The notes under the pieces: model-generated | The model's input: the letters and a program-made list of their open reading frames with translations, nothing else | Told to the model about the DNA's origin: nothing | The model's database searches: none | Made by a program: the position numbers and the translations under genes | DNA from: Methylobacterium sp. CB376 | GTDB taxonomy: Bacteria; Pseudomonadota; Alphaproteobacteria; Rhizobiales; Beijerinckiaceae | Length of the DNA: 64,000 nucleotides | Direction of reading: 5' to 3' | Assembly: GCF_029714205.1 (NCBI RefSeq) | Contig: NZ_CP121648.1 | Span: 1,116,001-1,180,000 of the forward strand | Shown: positions 17,171 through 27,140 of the stretch, in pieces | Numbering within the stretch: the stretch's first letter is position 1 | Layout: each line of letters begins with the position of its first letter

Positions 17171-17671
17171 TCAGGGCGCGACTGCGGCGAGTTCGGCCTG
17201 GGATACCTTGCGGAGGTCGCGCAGCGTTCCCAAGGTTGCTGCGACATACTCTCGGACCGCTTGCGCTTCCGACCGAGTGGCATCCTCGTAGGCAGCGATC
17301 TCCAGGCTAAGGGCCTGCGTCTCCACCTCGGCGTAGCGCCGGGAAAGCGCCAAGTAATCTAGGGGTTCGATGTTCTCAACAATGCTTCGCAGCTCCCGAT
17401 CGAGCGTGTTCCGCACCTCGACCCCGGCGTCCCCCGCCAGCCGGGCGAGTTCCGGCAACTGAGCAGTCCGGAAGTCGCGTACACGCTCGGCCAGGGACTT
17501 GATGCCGGGCCGTGGCTCCTTGGCCGCAGCGATGCGGGAGATCTGCGCCTGGAACAGGGCAGACGAGTAGGCGGCTTCGATGAACCGTCCCGTAGCGTCG
17601 TTCGCGTGCGACTGGGCTACGCCCGCAGCCCAGAAGGCGATCGCCGCGAAAGCCATTCGTCGCCGGCTCAT
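17171..17671 (-). CDS. Exported DUF4142-like helical protein in nap operon
   Basis: 166 residues. The start overlaps the napC stop as ATGA (17669-17671). A signal peptide ([20 protein letters not shown], cleaved near SHA) is followed by a four-helix protein: [56 protein letters not shown] and [16 protein letters not shown]. Length and layout fit the DUF4142 ferritin-like bundle. No metal-ligand set is obvious. Translational coupling to napC suggests a periplasmic helper of the nitrate reductase, but this is inference. Confidence 0.65.
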   Translation of the reverse strand: MSRRRMAFAAIAFWAAGVAQSHANDATGRFIEAAYSSALFQAQISRIAAAKEPRPGIKSLAERVRDFRTAQLPELARLAGDAGVEVRNTLDRELRSIVENIEPLDYLALSRRYAEVETQALSLEIAAYEDATRSEAQAVREYVAATLGTLRDLRKVSQAELAAVAP

Positions 17672-18282
17672 TGCCATCCTGGAACCCCTTGCATGTTGGG
17701 AAGCTTGTGCGCGATGCCCTTGTGGCAGTCGATGCACGTCTTCTGGCCTGTGAACAGATCCTTCTCGTGAGCTGCCGCCGCCCGCGGATTCTGCTTCGAC
17801 ACGTCCATCGACTGGGCGCTGTGGCAGTTGCGACATTCCAAGGAGTCGTTGGCCTTCATCCGCGCCCATTCGTGTTCTGCCAAGTGACGGCGCAGATCCA
17901 GGAACTTATCACGTGTGTCAATCGAGCCGAAGATGTGCCCCCAGACTTCTTTGGAGGCTTGCATCTTGCGCGCGATCTTGTCGGTCCACTGATGTGGCAC
18001 GTGGCAATCGGGACAGCTCGCGCGAACGCCCGAGCGGTTGGTGTAGTGGATCGTGCCCTTGAGCTCCTCGAAGACGTTCGTCTTCATCTCGTGGCACGAC
18101 GTGCAGAATTTCTCGGTGTTGGTGTGCTCCAGGACTGTGTTGAAGCCGCCCCAGAACAGGACTCCTGCAACGAAGCCGCCTAGCGTGAGGAAAGCCAGCG
18201 ACAGGGTGACGGGAGGACGCGTGGCCGTACGCACCCAAGGGTTCAGCCAGAACCAGGACCACGCCCTAGCAATTGCCGCCAT
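17668..18282 (-). CDS. napC: Membrane-anchored tetraheme cytochrome c NapC
   Basis: 204 residues from ATG 18280-18282; a longer start at 18309 would lie inside napB. One N-terminal membrane helix ([20 protein letters not shown]) anchors the protein, and four heme sites follow: CTSCH, CPDCH, CRNCH and CIDCH. NapC/NirT proteins take electrons from quinol and pass them to the periplasmic NapAB complex. The gene begins one base after the napB stop and overlaps the next gene, consistent with one operon. Confidence 0.95.
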   Translation of the reverse strand: MAAIARAWSWFWLNPWVRTATRPPVTLSLAFLTLGGFVAGVLFWGGFNTVLEHTNTEKFCTSCHEMKTNVFEELKGTIHYTNRSGVRASCPDCHVPHQWTDKIARKMQASKEVWGHIFGSIDTRDKFLDLRRHLAEHEWARMKANDSLECRNCHSAQSMDVSKQNPRAAAAHEKDLFTGQKTCIDCHKGIAHKLPNMQGVPGWQ

Positions 18283-18283
18283 C

Positions 18284-18745
18284 TCAGCGCCCCCGGGGCT
18301 CGCGCTCAACCAGCGCGTCCATGTCGACGAAGGTGTTCGGGACGAGCGGCTTCGCCCCGGTCTGCGGAACGTGGCAGGCGAGACATGAGTAGCGACGTGG
18401 GGAGACCCCGCCGAGCGTGTTTCCCTCGCGATCCTGGTAGTGCGTGACGCTGATCATCGGGGCCTGCGATTGCTCGGTGAACTTTCGAGCGTGGCAGGCC
18501 AGGCATTTGTTCGCGTTCAGGTCGAGCGCGTAACCCTCGATTGCGTGTGGGATCAGGGGCGGCTGGTCCGGATAGTTGCGCTTGCGGCGCACGTCGTCGG
18601 TGACCTGCCGCTGCATCGGCGGGGCCGGCGTTTCCTTGGTGAACGGCTCCGGACCGGTCAACCGAGGAGCATCCTGCGCGAACAGCGCCCCCGCGACGAG
18701 GCAGGCCGCACCAGTACAGGCGGAGAGCAGAAGGCGACGCATCAT
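18284..18745 (-). CDS. napB: Diheme cytochrome c NapB, periplasmic nitrate reductase small subunit
   Basis: 153 residues starting [20 protein letters not shown] (signal peptide). Two heme motifs, CLACHARK and CLACHVPQ, are spaced as in NapB, with the conserved [11 protein letters not shown] and ISVTHYQDR segments giving axial histidines. The start ATG overlaps the napA stop (ATGA). NapB relays electrons from NapC to the iron-sulphur cluster of NapA. Confidence 0.95.
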   Translation of the reverse strand: MMRRLLLSACTGAACLVAGALFAQDAPRLTGPEPFTKETPAPPMQRQVTDDVRRKRNYPDQPPLIPHAIEGYALDLNANKCLACHARKFTEQSQAPMISVTHYQDREGNTLGGVSPRRYSCLACHVPQTGAKPLVPNTFVDMDALVEREPRGR

Positions 18746-21258
18746 TCCGCCCCACGCTCGGCCGTGGCGACGCCGATCACCTTGACGGCGCACTTCTTGA
18801 AGTCGGTCTGCTTCGAGATCGGGTCTGTCGCGTCCAGCGTGGCCTTGTTGATCAGCTGGCTGGCGTCGAAGAACGGAACAAAGACGCGCCCGGGCGGCAT
18901 CTTGTTGCGTCCCCGGGTCTCTACCCGGGAGCGGATCTCACCGCGCCGCGAAATGATCCGCACCTCCTGCCCACGGCGGAGACCGCGCTTCTGCGCGTCG
19001 TCGGGATGCATGAACATCACGGCGCCGGTGAAGGCCCGATAGAGCTCTGGCACCCGCATCGTCATCGAGCCCGAATGCCAGTGCTCCAGCACGCGACCTG
19101 TGACCAGCCAGAGGTCGTATTCCTGATCCGGAGCCTCGGCCGGCGGCTCGTAGGGCGCCGCCATGACGACCGCTCGGCGGTCGGGATTGCCGTAGAACTG
19201 CCAGCCGGCCCCCTTCTCGACGTAGGGGTCGTGTCCCTCGCGATAGCGCCAGCGCGTCTCCTTGCCATCGACGACGGGCCAGCGCAGGCCGCGGACCTCG
19301 TGGTAGCGGTCGAAGGGTGCGAGGTCATGGCCGTGACCGCGCCCGAACGAGGCGTACTCCTCAAACAGTCCTTTCTGGACGTAGAAGCCAAACTGCTTCG
19401 ATTCGAAGTTCTCGTGGTCCGCTGCGATCTCGTCCAATCCGAAGCGGTCAACGCTGCCGTTGCGCCAAAGCACGTCGAAGAGCGATTTGCCCTTGTAATC
19501 CGGATGAGCGACCAGGATCTCCTGCGCCCAAACCTCGTCGGTCGTGAAGCGCTTGGAGAACTCCATCAGTTGCCAGAGGTCCGAGCGCGCATCGCCGGGG
19601 GCATTGACGAGCTGGCGCCACATGTGCGTCCGGCGCTCGGCATTGCCGTAAGCACCCTCCTTCTCGACCCACATGGCCGTGGGCAGCACGACGTCCGCGG
19701 CCATCGCGGTCACGGTCGGGTAGGGGTCCGAGCAGACGACGAAGTTGGCCGGGTTGCGGTAACCCGGATAGGTCTCGGTGTTCGTGTTGGGAGCCGTCTG
19801 CAGGTTGTTGTTGCACATGATCCAGTAAGCGTTGAGCTTACCGTCCTTGAGCATGCGGTCCTGCTGCACGGCATGGTAGCCGATCTCGCCGTTCAACAAG
19901 CCGGGTGGCAGCTTCCAGATCTCCTCAGCGTGCTTGCGGTGCTCGGGGTTGTTGACCTGCATGTCCGCGGGTAGGCGGTGCGAGAAGGTGCCAACCTCGC
20001 GAGCCGTTCCGCAGGCCGATGGCTGACCCGTCAGTGAAAAAGGGCTGTTTCCGGGCTCCGAGATCTTCCCAGTCAGTAAATGGATGTTGTAGACGAGGTG
20101 GTTCGCCCAGACACCGCGGACGTGCTGGTTGAAACCCATCGTCCAGAGTGACATCACTCTGATCTTCGGATCGGCGTACGTCTTTGCGAGGGTCAGGAGC
20201 CGCTCCTTCGACACCCCGGTCAGTTCTTCAGTCTTTTCAAGAGTGTACTCTCCCACCATGCGGGCATAGGCGTCGAAGTTCGACGGCTGCGACACGGCGG
20301 CCTCGTTGGCATGCGTGGCGCGCTGCTCCAGCACGTGCTCGGGCCGGAGGCCGTAGCCGATATCGGTGTTGGCAACTCGGAAGTTGACGTGGCGCTCCAC
20401 GAAGTCGCGGTTCACGGCTCCGTTCTGGATGATGTAGTTCGCGACGAAGTTCAGGATGGCGAGGTCGGTCCCAGGCTGGAAGATCAGTGACTGATCCGAC
20501 AGCTCGGTCGTGCGGTGCTCGTAGGTTGAGAGCGTCGCGATACGGACGTGCGGCGCGCTGAGACGGCGGTCGATGACCCGCGTCCAAAGGATCGGGTGCA
20601 TCTCCGCCATGTTCGAGCCCCAGAGCACGAAGGCGTCGGCATGCTCGAAGTCGTCGTAGCACCCCATCGGCTCGTCCATGCCAAAGGTACGGATGAAGCC
20701 GACGGCGGCCGATGCCATGCAGTGGCGGGCATTCGGATCGAGGTTGTTAGATCGAAAGCCGGCCCGCATGAGCTTGGTCGCAGCATAGCCCTCGAAGATG
20801 GTCCACTGGCCCGAGCCGAACATGCCAACGGCCTTGGGCCCTTTCTCGCGCAGGACGCGCTTCCACTGCCGGGCCATTTCATCGAAGGCTTGGTCCCAGG
20901 AGACCGGCTGCAGCTCAGCGTTCTTGTCGAACTTGCCGCCGCGTACCCTCATCAATGGCTGCGTCAGCCGGTCCGCGCCATACATGATCTTCGAGAGAAA
21001 GTAGCCCTTCACGCAGTTCAGGCCGCGATTGACCTCGGCCTGCATGTCGCCGTGCGTCGCGACCACGCGACCGTCCTTCACCCCGACCATCACGCCGCAA
21101 CCCGTGCCGCAAAATCGGCATGGTGCCTTTGACCACTTGAGGGCGATGTCCTCGCCGGCCGCAAGATTTTGCGCCTCGGCCGGCAGGTCGATGCCGGCGA
21201 CAGCAGCCGCCGCGGCCGCGGCCTGAGCCTTGAGCAGAGTTCGACGAGACATATCCAT
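18742..21258 (-). CDS. napA: Periplasmic nitrate reductase catalytic subunit NapA
   Basis: 838 residues, normal length. A twin-arginine signal ([20 protein letters not shown]) directs export of the folded enzyme. The 4Fe-4S site is CRFCGTGC with a fourth Cys in LNCVKGYF (residues 47, 50, 54, 82). The molybdenum ligand Cys is in [13 protein letters not shown] (about 180). Later segments for bis-MGD binding ([35 protein letters not shown]) are intact. It reduces nitrate to nitrite in the periplasm using NapB/NapC electrons. Either of two ATGs (21258 or 21252) could start it. Confidence 0.97.
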   Translation of the reverse strand: MDMSRRTLLKAQAAAAAAAVAGIDLPAEAQNLAAGEDIALKWSKAPCRFCGTGCGVMVGVKDGRVVATHGDMQAEVNRGLNCVKGYFLSKIMYGADRLTQPLMRVRGGKFDKNAELQPVSWDQAFDEMARQWKRVLREKGPKAVGMFGSGQWTIFEGYAATKLMRAGFRSNNLDPNARHCMASAAVGFIRTFGMDEPMGCYDDFEHADAFVLWGSNMAEMHPILWTRVIDRRLSAPHVRIATLSTYEHRTTELSDQSLIFQPGTDLAILNFVANYIIQNGAVNRDFVERHVNFRVANTDIGYGLRPEHVLEQRATHANEAAVSQPSNFDAYARMVGEYTLEKTEELTGVSKERLLTLAKTYADPKIRVMSLWTMGFNQHVRGVWANHLVYNIHLLTGKISEPGNSPFSLTGQPSACGTAREVGTFSHRLPADMQVNNPEHRKHAEEIWKLPPGLLNGEIGYHAVQQDRMLKDGKLNAYWIMCNNNLQTAPNTNTETYPGYRNPANFVVCSDPYPTVTAMAADVVLPTAMWVEKEGAYGNAERRTHMWRQLVNAPGDARSDLWQLMEFSKRFTTDEVWAQEILVAHPDYKGKSLFDVLWRNGSVDRFGLDEIAADHENFESKQFGFYVQKGLFEEYASFGRGHGHDLAPFDRYHEVRGLRWPVVDGKETRWRYREGHDPYVEKGAGWQFYGNPDRRAVVMAAPYEPPAEAPDQEYDLWLVTGRVLEHWHSGSMTMRVPELYRAFTGAVMFMHPDDAQKRGLRRGQEVRIISRRGEIRSRVETRGRNKMPPGRVFVPFFDASQLINKATLDATDPISKQTDFKKCAVKVIGVATAERGAE

Positions 21259-21297
21259 GGTCGTTTCCTGGGTGCGGCAGGTCGCCGACCGGCGCGC

Positions 21298-21606
21298 CTA
21301 GTCGAAGCGGTGGTAGACAAGCGCTGTAGAGAGGACGCCGGGTAGCTCCCCGATCTCGCCCAGCCGCTGCACAACGTCGTCCTCCGTGGAGGTCTCCAGC
21401 GTGGCGACGATCTTCCCAGCGGGACTCTCCCCATGCACGTCGAGGCCCGGCATCGCCCTGAGCGAGGCCAGCACCCCGGCTAGACGCTCGGGCCGGGCGT
21501 GGACCACCAATCCGCTGACATGATGTCCACCGCCCGCTGCGCGTCCGGCGGCCGGACGGCCGGCCAGCAGGTCCCGTCGTGACAAGGACGCTTGTTCATG
21601 CGCCAT
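21298..21606 (-). CDS. napD: NapA maturation chaperone NapD
   Basis: 102 residues. After a variable N-terminus, the ferredoxin-like NapD fold is visible: VSGLVVHARPERLAGVLASL, GLDVHGESPAGKIVATLE and a last strand ALVYHRFD. NapD binds the NapA twin-arginine signal and holds the enzyme until it is folded. The N-terminal SRRDLLAGRPA is unusual because it itself resembles a Tat motif, as seen in some rhizobial NapD proteins. Gene lies between napE and napA with 39 bases to the latter. Confidence 0.9.
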   Translation of the reverse strand: MAHEQASLSRRDLLAGRPAAGRAAGGGHHVSGLVVHARPERLAGVLASLRAMPGLDVHGESPAGKIVATLETSTEDDVVQRLGEIGELPGVLSTALVYHRFD

Positions 21607-21615
21607 CGCTCTCTC

Positions 21616-21795
21616 CTAGACGGGTCCTGGAGGACCAGTGAACGCGTAGTACATCCAGACGAGGAAGCCCCAGCCGGAGACCACTCCGACCGCGATAAAA
21701 GGCCATATCAGGACCGCTAAGACCAGAAAAGTCAGCAACTCTCGCGCACGGCCATCTCGTGTTGGCATTTTCTCTTGAGCCTGCTGGCTTTGCAC
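21616..21795 (-). CDS. napE: Small membrane protein NapE
   Basis: 59 residues with one hydrophobic helix: RARELLTFLVLAVLIWPFIA, then VGVVSGWGFLVWM, the hallmark of NapE. The GTG at 21793-21795 is preferred because GGGGGAGG stands six bases upstream; an internal ATG at 21768 would give 50 residues. It heads the nap operon nine bases before napD. NapE function is unknown. Confidence 0.85.
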   Translation of the reverse strand: MQSQQAQEKMPTRDGRARELLTFLVLAVLIWPFIAVGVVSGWGFLVWMYYAFTGPPGPV

Positions 21796-22371
21796 TACCA
21801 GCCTCCCCCCGATTAGGCCTGACCCAGGCCGTGATAGCCGGAAACGAAGGTTCCGGTTCTGTTTTCAAGCGCCGCAATGACTGTCTCGCGCTGCGATAGC
21901 GAGCCGAAAAGGACACGTAAGCACGGCACCGCCGGACGCGTGTCCTCACCTGGGCGTATTGCGTGACTTAGAGCACCTATCCAAGCCGCCTTCGCTCCTG
22001 AAATTTCAACCACTTAGCGGGGGCGAAGGCGGATTGTGTTAGGGGCTTTTAGCCCGACTATCAAACGTAACAGCGGAGGGTTCGGTTCCAGGTGTTATTG
22101 ATTTAGATTGGTCTCGAACGCAATTGATGGATGCTATAAATACTTGAACGCAACTCGTTTGCGCCACAGCAGACGAACGGGCTGAGTGATGAACCCCTTT
22201 GAATGTGCAGTAGTGGAGTCGCCGCGCACCCGCAAAAACTGTGTCCATTGCAGCGTCGGGGGTCTCGGAATGCGGCCTGCAAAATTCACTCTGCCGCCTT
22301 GAAGCAGAAGTTTCGTTCGCGTCCGGGTTCGGCTCCCCTTCGATTTCCTTAACGACATGCCCAGCAATGCG
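21796..22371. promoter_or_regulatory. Region upstream of nap operon, no gene
   Basis: About 575 bp with mixed composition and no supported coding sequence. It must hold the nap promoter. A partial FNR-like word (TTGAT-N4-ATTGG) near 22100 is too poor to call. Confidence 0.35.
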
Positions 22372-22476
22372 GGACTCTGGAGAGAGTCTATCTCAGCGAT
22401 CTTTGCGCCCACGGCGGTGATTCACTTCTGTACAGAAGTGGCGGTGAACTCAGGTCCATTGTCAGAGCGAACGTGC
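22372..22476 (-). mobile_element. IS3-family orfB fragment
   Basis: The minus strand reads VRSDNGPEFTATSVQK, a stop, then ITAVGAKIAEI, the second catalytic Asp block of IS3 orfB (RSDNGPEF). Homology fades within ~35 codons. The fragment begins exactly where the integrase reading frame loses its own homology, so its insertion or a deletion next to it truncated the integrase. Confidence 0.65.
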
Positions 22477-23301
22477 GTTCATTCTCTCTGCCGGTACGGT
22501 CCACACACCACCTGAGAGGTCGAGTTCGTGCCACCGGGCATCCAGCACCTCGCCCGTGCGCGCGGCAGTCAGGATCGTGTACTCAAAGGCACGGGCGGCA
22601 ATGCTGCCGCCGGTGCGCAGCGTCGCCAGGAACTGCGGTACATCCTTGTAGCGCAAGGCGGCGTGGTGCTCGACCCGCCGGATTTTGGACCGGGCCGGCA
22701 ACAGGTTTTCAAGATGGCCGCGCCAAGGTGCGGGGTCATCACCAGTGCGATACCCGCGGGTGCGAGCCCAATCCAGGATGGCTTCGATCCGCCCTCGCAA
22801 CCGGTTGGCGGTCTCAGACTTGTTCGTCCAGATCGGCTCCAGCACCCTCATCACCCACCTCGTGTCCACCGCCGCCACGGGCGAATCACCGAGCACAGGA
22901 TGAAGGTAGGTCTCCAGTGTCGAGCTCCACTGCATGGCGTGCTTGGCATTGCGCCAGCTAGCCCGGTGGGTCGAGATGTAGGTTTCGGCAGACTGGCGGA
23001 ACGTCATCGCGTGCGCCGCCTTGGCCGCGAGATCTTGGCGCTTCGCCTTTCGCGCCTCAATCGGGTCGATCCCCTCCGCGCATAACTTTCGGCGGACAAG
23101 TGCCTTGTCGCGGGCCTCCGCGAGCGAGAATGGCGAGGCTGAGCCGAGCCCCATAGCTCGCGCCCTGCCGCGCAGGGTGAAGCGGAAGATCCAGCTCTTG
23201 GCTCCGTTGCCCGTCACCTGTAGCCACGGGCCGCCACCGTCGCCGGACATCCCCGGCGTCCTCAGCGTCGCGACCCTCACGGTGGAAAGCGTCCCGGTCA
23301 T
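22477..23301 (-). pseudogene. Tyrosine-type integrase, C-terminally truncated
   Basis: Residues start MTGTLSTVRVATLRTPGMSG and show the DUF4102-like arm-binding domain (WLQVTGNGAKSWIFRFTLRG, LGSASPFSLAEARDKALV), the SAM-like core-binding domain and the first catalytic Arg block FEYTILTAARTGEVLDARW. The protein stops at WTVPAERMN; the HxxR box and Tyr nucleophile are missing. P4-type integrases of this build insert islands at tRNA or other targets. It lies at the boundary between the mosaic left part and the core-like right part. The frame upstream is open to 23418 but unrelated. Confidence 0.8.
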
Positions 23302-23418
23302 GCCTGCTGTTCTCACGCTCCTCCCCGCACCGTCATCGCGCGTTTCGGCGAGCTCCTGCGGCGCATCACGGACGACGGGCTGTGCCTTCCTCGGCCATTC
23401 AAGGGACTTAGCGGTCAC

Positions 23419-24612
23419 ATGCGCACCAGTACGGACGGTCAGCTCGCGGAGGTCTTCTCCGCCTTCCTCAAGCTCGGCCTAACCTCCTTCGGCGGCCCGA
23501 TCGCGCATCTCGGCTATTTCCGCGACGAACTCGTCCTGCGCCGCCGCTGGATCGACGAGGAGGCCTACGCGGACCTGGTGGCCCTGTGCCAGTTCCTGCC
23601 GGGGCCGGCGTCGAGCCAGGTCGGGTTCTCCCTCGGCATCCTGCGCGGCGGGGGCTGGCGGGCGGGCTCGCGGCCTTCGCGGGCTTCACCCTCCCCTCCG
23701 CCCTCCTCCTCGTCGCGGTCGCCCTGGGGGCGGGGCGGCCCCGGCCCCCTGGCGGCGGGGGTGCTGCACGGGCTGAAGCTCGTCGCGGTGGCGGTGGTGG
23801 CGCAGGCGGTCTGGGGCATGGCGCGGACCCTCGCGCCCGACCGGCCCCGCGCCGGCCTGGGCCTCGCCGCGCTCTGGCTCGTCGTGCTGCTGCCCGGCGC
23901 CGCGGGCCAGCTCGGCGCCATCGCGCTCGGCGCCGCGGGCGGGCTCCTCCTCTGCCGGGGGCCGGGCGCGGGCTCCGGGCACGCCGCCGCCTTCCCGGTC
24001 TCGCGGCGGACCGGCCTCGCCTCCCTCGCCCTCTTCGCCGCGCTCCTGGTCCTGCCGGGGTCCGTGGCCGCGCTGACCGGCTCCGGGGCGCTCGCCGCCT
24101 TCGACGCCTTCTACCGGGCGGGCGCCCTGGTCTTCGGCGGCGGCCACGTGGTGCTGCCGCTGCTGCAGGCCTCCCTGGTCGGGCCGGGCTTCGTCACCAC
24201 CGACGCGTTCCTGGCCGGCTACGGCGCCGCCCAGGCCGTGCCGGGGCCGCTCTTCACGGTCGCGGCCTATCTGGGCGCCGTGCTGCAGGGGGCTCCGGGG
24301 GGAGTTCCCGGGGCGGCGCTCGCGCTGGCGGCGATCTTCCTGCCGGGCCTGCTGCTGGTGCTCGGCACCCTGCCCTTCTGGGATGCCCTGCGGGCGCGGC
24401 CCGGTGCCCAGGCCGCCATGCGCGGCACCAACGCCGCCGTGGTCGGGATCCTCGCCGCGGCCCTGCACGACCCGGTCTGGACCAGCTCCGTCCACTCCCC
24501 CCGCGACATGGCGGTCGCCGCGACCGGCTTCGTGCTCCTGACCGTCGGGCGCGCCCCGCCCTGGCTCGTGGTGCTGCTGAGCGCGGCTGCGGGGGCGCGG
24601 CTCGGCCCCTGA
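23419..24612 (+). CDS. chrA: Chromate transporter ChrA (with local compensated frameshift)
   Basis: 397 residues matching the two-half CHR family: GLTSFGGPIAHLGYFRDELV and LCQFLPGPASSQVGFSLGIL in the first half, VFGGGHVVLPLLQASLV and GYGAAQAVPGPLFTVAAYLG in the second. It exports chromate or a similar oxyanion. Codons ~80-105 (about 23,655-23,745) read as Arg/Ser/Pro-rich nonsense, while the +1 frame gives the expected membrane helix GLAAFAGFTLPSALLLVAVA; the frame is restored before PLAAGVLHGLK. Two opposite single-base changes would explain it. Start ATG abuts the integrase region. Confidence 0.85.
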   Translation: MRTSTDGQLAEVFSAFLKLGLTSFGGPIAHLGYFRDELVLRRRWIDEEAYADLVALCQFLPGPASSQVGFSLGILRGGGWRAGSRPSRASPSPPPSSSSRSPWGRGGPGPLAAGVLHGLKLVAVAVVAQAVWGMARTLAPDRPRAGLGLAALWLVVLLPGAAGQLGAIALGAAGGLLLCRGPGAGSGHAAAFPVSRRTGLASLALFAALLVLPGSVAALTGSGALAAFDAFYRAGALVFGGGHVVLPLLQASLVGPGFVTTDAFLAGYGAAQAVPGPLFTVAAYLGAVLQGAPGGVPGAALALAAIFLPGLLLVLGTLPFWDALRARPGAQAAMRGTNAAVVGILAAALHDPVWTSSVHSPRDMAVAATGFVLLTVGRAPPWLVVLLSAAAGARLGP

Positions 24613-24717
24613 TTCGACATCCGACGGATTGCGTCCGCCATGCGGATGTCGGCTTCGCTCACGCGCCGCGCGGGCTTGGCAGACGCTGTCCGGACGTGAT
24701 CGTCCGGACAGCGTGTG
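24613..24717. repeat. Composite two-hairpin repeat, family B copy 1
   Basis: Begins at the chrA stop. It contains CGACATCCG/CGGATGTCG arms, the linker GGCTTCGCTCACGCGCCGCG and a second palindrome around GTCCGGAC-GTGATC-GTCCGGAC. It lies between convergent genes and may act as a bidirectional terminator. Confidence 0.8.
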
Positions 24718-24719
24718 AG

Positions 24720-26408
24720 TCAGGCGGCCCGCACGCTCGCCAGGAAGCGGGCGACCTCGGCCCCGAGCCGCTCCGACTGGTGCGAGAGCTCGCCGGCCGA
24801 GGCGAGCACCTGCGCGGCCGCGCCGCCGGTCCGCTCGGCCGTGCCCGCCACGCCCGCGATGGTGCAGGTGACCGTGCTGGTGCCGGTGGAGGCCTGGGAC
24901 ACGTTGCGCACGATCTCCTGGGTCGCCGCCGCCTGCTCCTCCACGGCCGCCGCGATGGTGGTCGACACGCTGCTGATCTCGCGGATGCGGGCCGAGATCG
25001 AGCCGATCGCCGAGACGGCCTGGCCGGTCGCGTCCTGGATCTGGCCGATCTGGGCCGAGATGTCGCTCGTCGCCCGGGCGGTCTGGCTGGCGAGCTCCTT
25101 GACCTCGGCGGCCACCACCGCGAAGCCGCGCCCGGCCTCGCCGGCCCGCGCCGCCTCGATCGTGGCGTTCAGCGCGAGGAGATTGGTCTGGCTCGCGATC
25201 GAGGAGATGAGCCCGACCACGTCGCCGATCCGGGTCGCCGCTTGGCTGAGCTGCTGCACCAGCCGCCCCGTCTCCTCCGCCTCGCCCACCGCGACCTGGG
25301 CGAGGCCGGCCGAGCCCGAGACCTGCCGGCCGATCTCCTGCACGGAGGTGCCGAGTTCCTCCGCGGCCGCCGCCACCGTGCCGACATTCGTCGACGCCTC
25401 CTCGGCCGCCGCCGCGACGCTGGAGGATTGCAGCGCGGTCTCGCTCGCCGCCGCCGCCATGGTCTCGGCCGTGGCCCGCAGCCCGGTGGCGGAGGAGGAG
25501 ACGAGGCCCACGATGCCGCCGACCGCCCGCTCGAACTCCACCGCGAGGCTCGTCATGGCCTCCCGGCGGGCCGCCGCGGCCGCCACCTCGGCGACGCGCC
25601 GCCGCTCGGCCTCGTCGGCGGCCGCCCGCGCCACCATCGTCTTGATCCGCTCCACGGCCCGGCCGATAGCACCGATCTCGTCGCCGCGCCGGGCCTCGGC
25701 GATCTCGGCGTCGATCTCGCCGGCGGCCATCCGCTCGAGCACCCCGACGAGCCGCCCGATCGGCCGCGTGATCCCGATCACCCCGACCACGATCGCCGCG
25801 AGGATGCCGACGAGCAGGGCGAGCGCGCTGACGACGATCAGGCTGCGGCGGGTCGCGTTGGTCTCCTCCGTGAGCTCCTCGTCGCGCCGGCTCGCCACGG
25901 CCGACATCTCGCCCGCGAGGGCCTCGCCGCCCGCCACGAGCGCGTCGAAGATCGGATCGACCGCGCGGTGAACGACGGCGAGCGCCTCGGCGTTGCGGTT
26001 CGCCATCCCGAGCCGGCGCACCTCCTTCACCTCGCTCACGAAGCGCTGGATCAGGCTCCGCTGCTCGTCGGCCCAGGCCACGTAGCGGGGAGCCTGCCGG
26101 CGCAGGGCCTCGAGCGCCTTCTCGATCTCCGGCAGCGCCGCCTGGAACCCGGCATCGGCGTGCGCCATCTGCGCCTCCTCGGTCTCGGCGATCACCCGGT
26201 AGGCCCAGTAGTTCAGCTCGAAGATCATCCGGTTGAGCCGATGCGTCGTCGCCGTGGCGTTCTCCTCCTCGCCGATCAGCCGCGTATAGGCATCGTCGAT
26301 GTAGCTCATTCGGCCCTGGGCGTACCACACGACGCTGCCCACGATGGCGCCGATCAGCAGGATGACGCTGATGAGCTTACCCAGAACCTTGATGTTGCGG
26401 AGTTTCAT
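24720..26408 (-). CDS. Methyl-accepting chemotaxis protein
   Basis: 562 residues. Membrane helix 1 at ~10-30 ([20 protein letters not shown]), a periplasmic four-helix ligand domain, helix 2 at ~190-212 ([20 protein letters not shown]), a HAMP domain ([20 protein letters not shown]) and the signalling domain with the kinase-control tip [20 protein letters not shown] and [17 protein letters not shown]. Methylation helices are Ala-rich. It senses an unknown chemical and controls CheA, but no che genes are nearby. The Hpt gene next door is divergent. Confidence 0.93.
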   Translation of the reverse strand: MKLRNIKVLGKLISVILLIGAIVGSVVWYAQGRMSYIDDAYTRLIGEEENATATTHRLNRMIFELNYWAYRVIAETEEAQMAHADAGFQAALPEIEKALEALRRQAPRYVAWADEQRSLIQRFVSEVKEVRRLGMANRNAEALAVVHRAVDPIFDALVAGGEALAGEMSAVASRRDEELTEETNATRRSLIVVSALALLVGILAAIVVGVIGITRPIGRLVGVLERMAAGEIDAEIAEARRGDEIGAIGRAVERIKTMVARAAADEAERRRVAEVAAAAARREAMTSLAVEFERAVGGIVGLVSSSATGLRATAETMAAAASETALQSSSVAAAAEEASTNVGTVAAAAEELGTSVQEIGRQVSGSAGLAQVAVGEAEETGRLVQQLSQAATRIGDVVGLISSIASQTNLLALNATIEAARAGEAGRGFAVVAAEVKELASQTARATSDISAQIGQIQDATGQAVSAIGSISARIREISSVSTTIAAAVEEQAAATQEIVRNVSQASTGTSTVTCTIAGVAGTAERTGGAAAQVLASAGELSHQSERLGAEVARFLASVRAA

Positions 26409-26722
26409 AACGGTTTTCCCAAGGGCGCCTGACCCATGGTTAGAAATTGGATTAGCGCGCTTAAATAAGTGTAAATTCCGGGGTACCCCCCGATTCGACC
26501 AGCATAATCTCGTTCTCGCACGGGTGGACTATGCTGAACGGCGTACATCCTCCTGAGGAATCGAGGAACAGGCCGGGGCCGTGCGCCGAGCTGATGCGGC
26601 GGCTCCTCACGCCCGACCGGCAGCGGCCCGGTTCGACGACGCGCGGGGACGTGGCGCCCGCGGCCAAGCACCCTATCTTAGCCGCCGGCCCCTCGGGCCC
26701 CCTCGCGGCACAGGATGTCCTG

Positions 26723-27109
26723 ATGGAAGACGTCCCTCCCCTCCCCTCGGCCGATCCGCGCTTCGCCCATCTGCCGATTCACGACCGCCACGCCTACGCG
26801 GACACGCTCGACCTCGTCGGCGAGGCCGGCGCGGCGCGGCTGCTCGACCGGCTGATCGCGCAGCTCGACGCCGCCTTCCAGGATGGGGCGGACCGGGAGC
26901 GCGTGGCGCGGGAGGCCCACGCCCTGATCTCGACCTCCGGCCTCCTCGGTTGCCCGCGCCTCTCGGAGACCTGCCGGGATCTGGAGGAGGCCGCGAAGGC
27001 GGGCATCCCGCTGGAGGAGCGGCTCGCCGGGATCCGCCGCATCCGCGACCTCACGGCCGCGGCCCTGCGCACCGTGCGGCAGGGCGGGGCGGGAGACCCG
27101 GCCGGTTGA
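26723..27109 (+). CDS. Hpt-domain phosphotransfer protein
   Basis: 128 residues from the ATG at 26723, which has AGGATG upstream; a longer frame opens at 26531 but its extension is low complexity. The product is a small helical bundle (AARLLDRLIAQLDAAFQDGA) with a histidine phosphotransfer box REAHALISTSGLLGCPRLSE, the His of AHAL being the likely phosphoacceptor, then CRDLEEAAKAG. It could relay phosphate to or from a response regulator. Divergent from the chemoreceptor gene, so a shared signalling role is possible. Confidence 0.7.
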   Translation: MEDVPPLPSADPRFAHLPIHDRHAYADTLDLVGEAGAARLLDRLIAQLDAAFQDGADRERVAREAHALISTSGLLGCPRLSETCRDLEEAAKAGIPLEERLAGIRRIRDLTAAALRTVRQGGAGDPAG

Positions 27110-27140
27110 GGCCCGCCGGGGGCCTCGGGCCCGCCGGCCC

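Noticed and set aside
22092..22112. FNR-like site upstream of the nap operon
   Set aside because: TTGAT is present but the second half (ATTGG) matches ATCAA poorly and it lies ~300 bp from napE.
23586..26432. Very long plus-strand open frame (948 codons) across chrA and the chemoreceptor
   Set aside because: Shadow frame caused by high GC; sequence is low-complexity Arg/Gly/Ala and overlaps two recognised genes. Only its short part at 23,655-23,745 is meaningful, as the displaced chrA segment.
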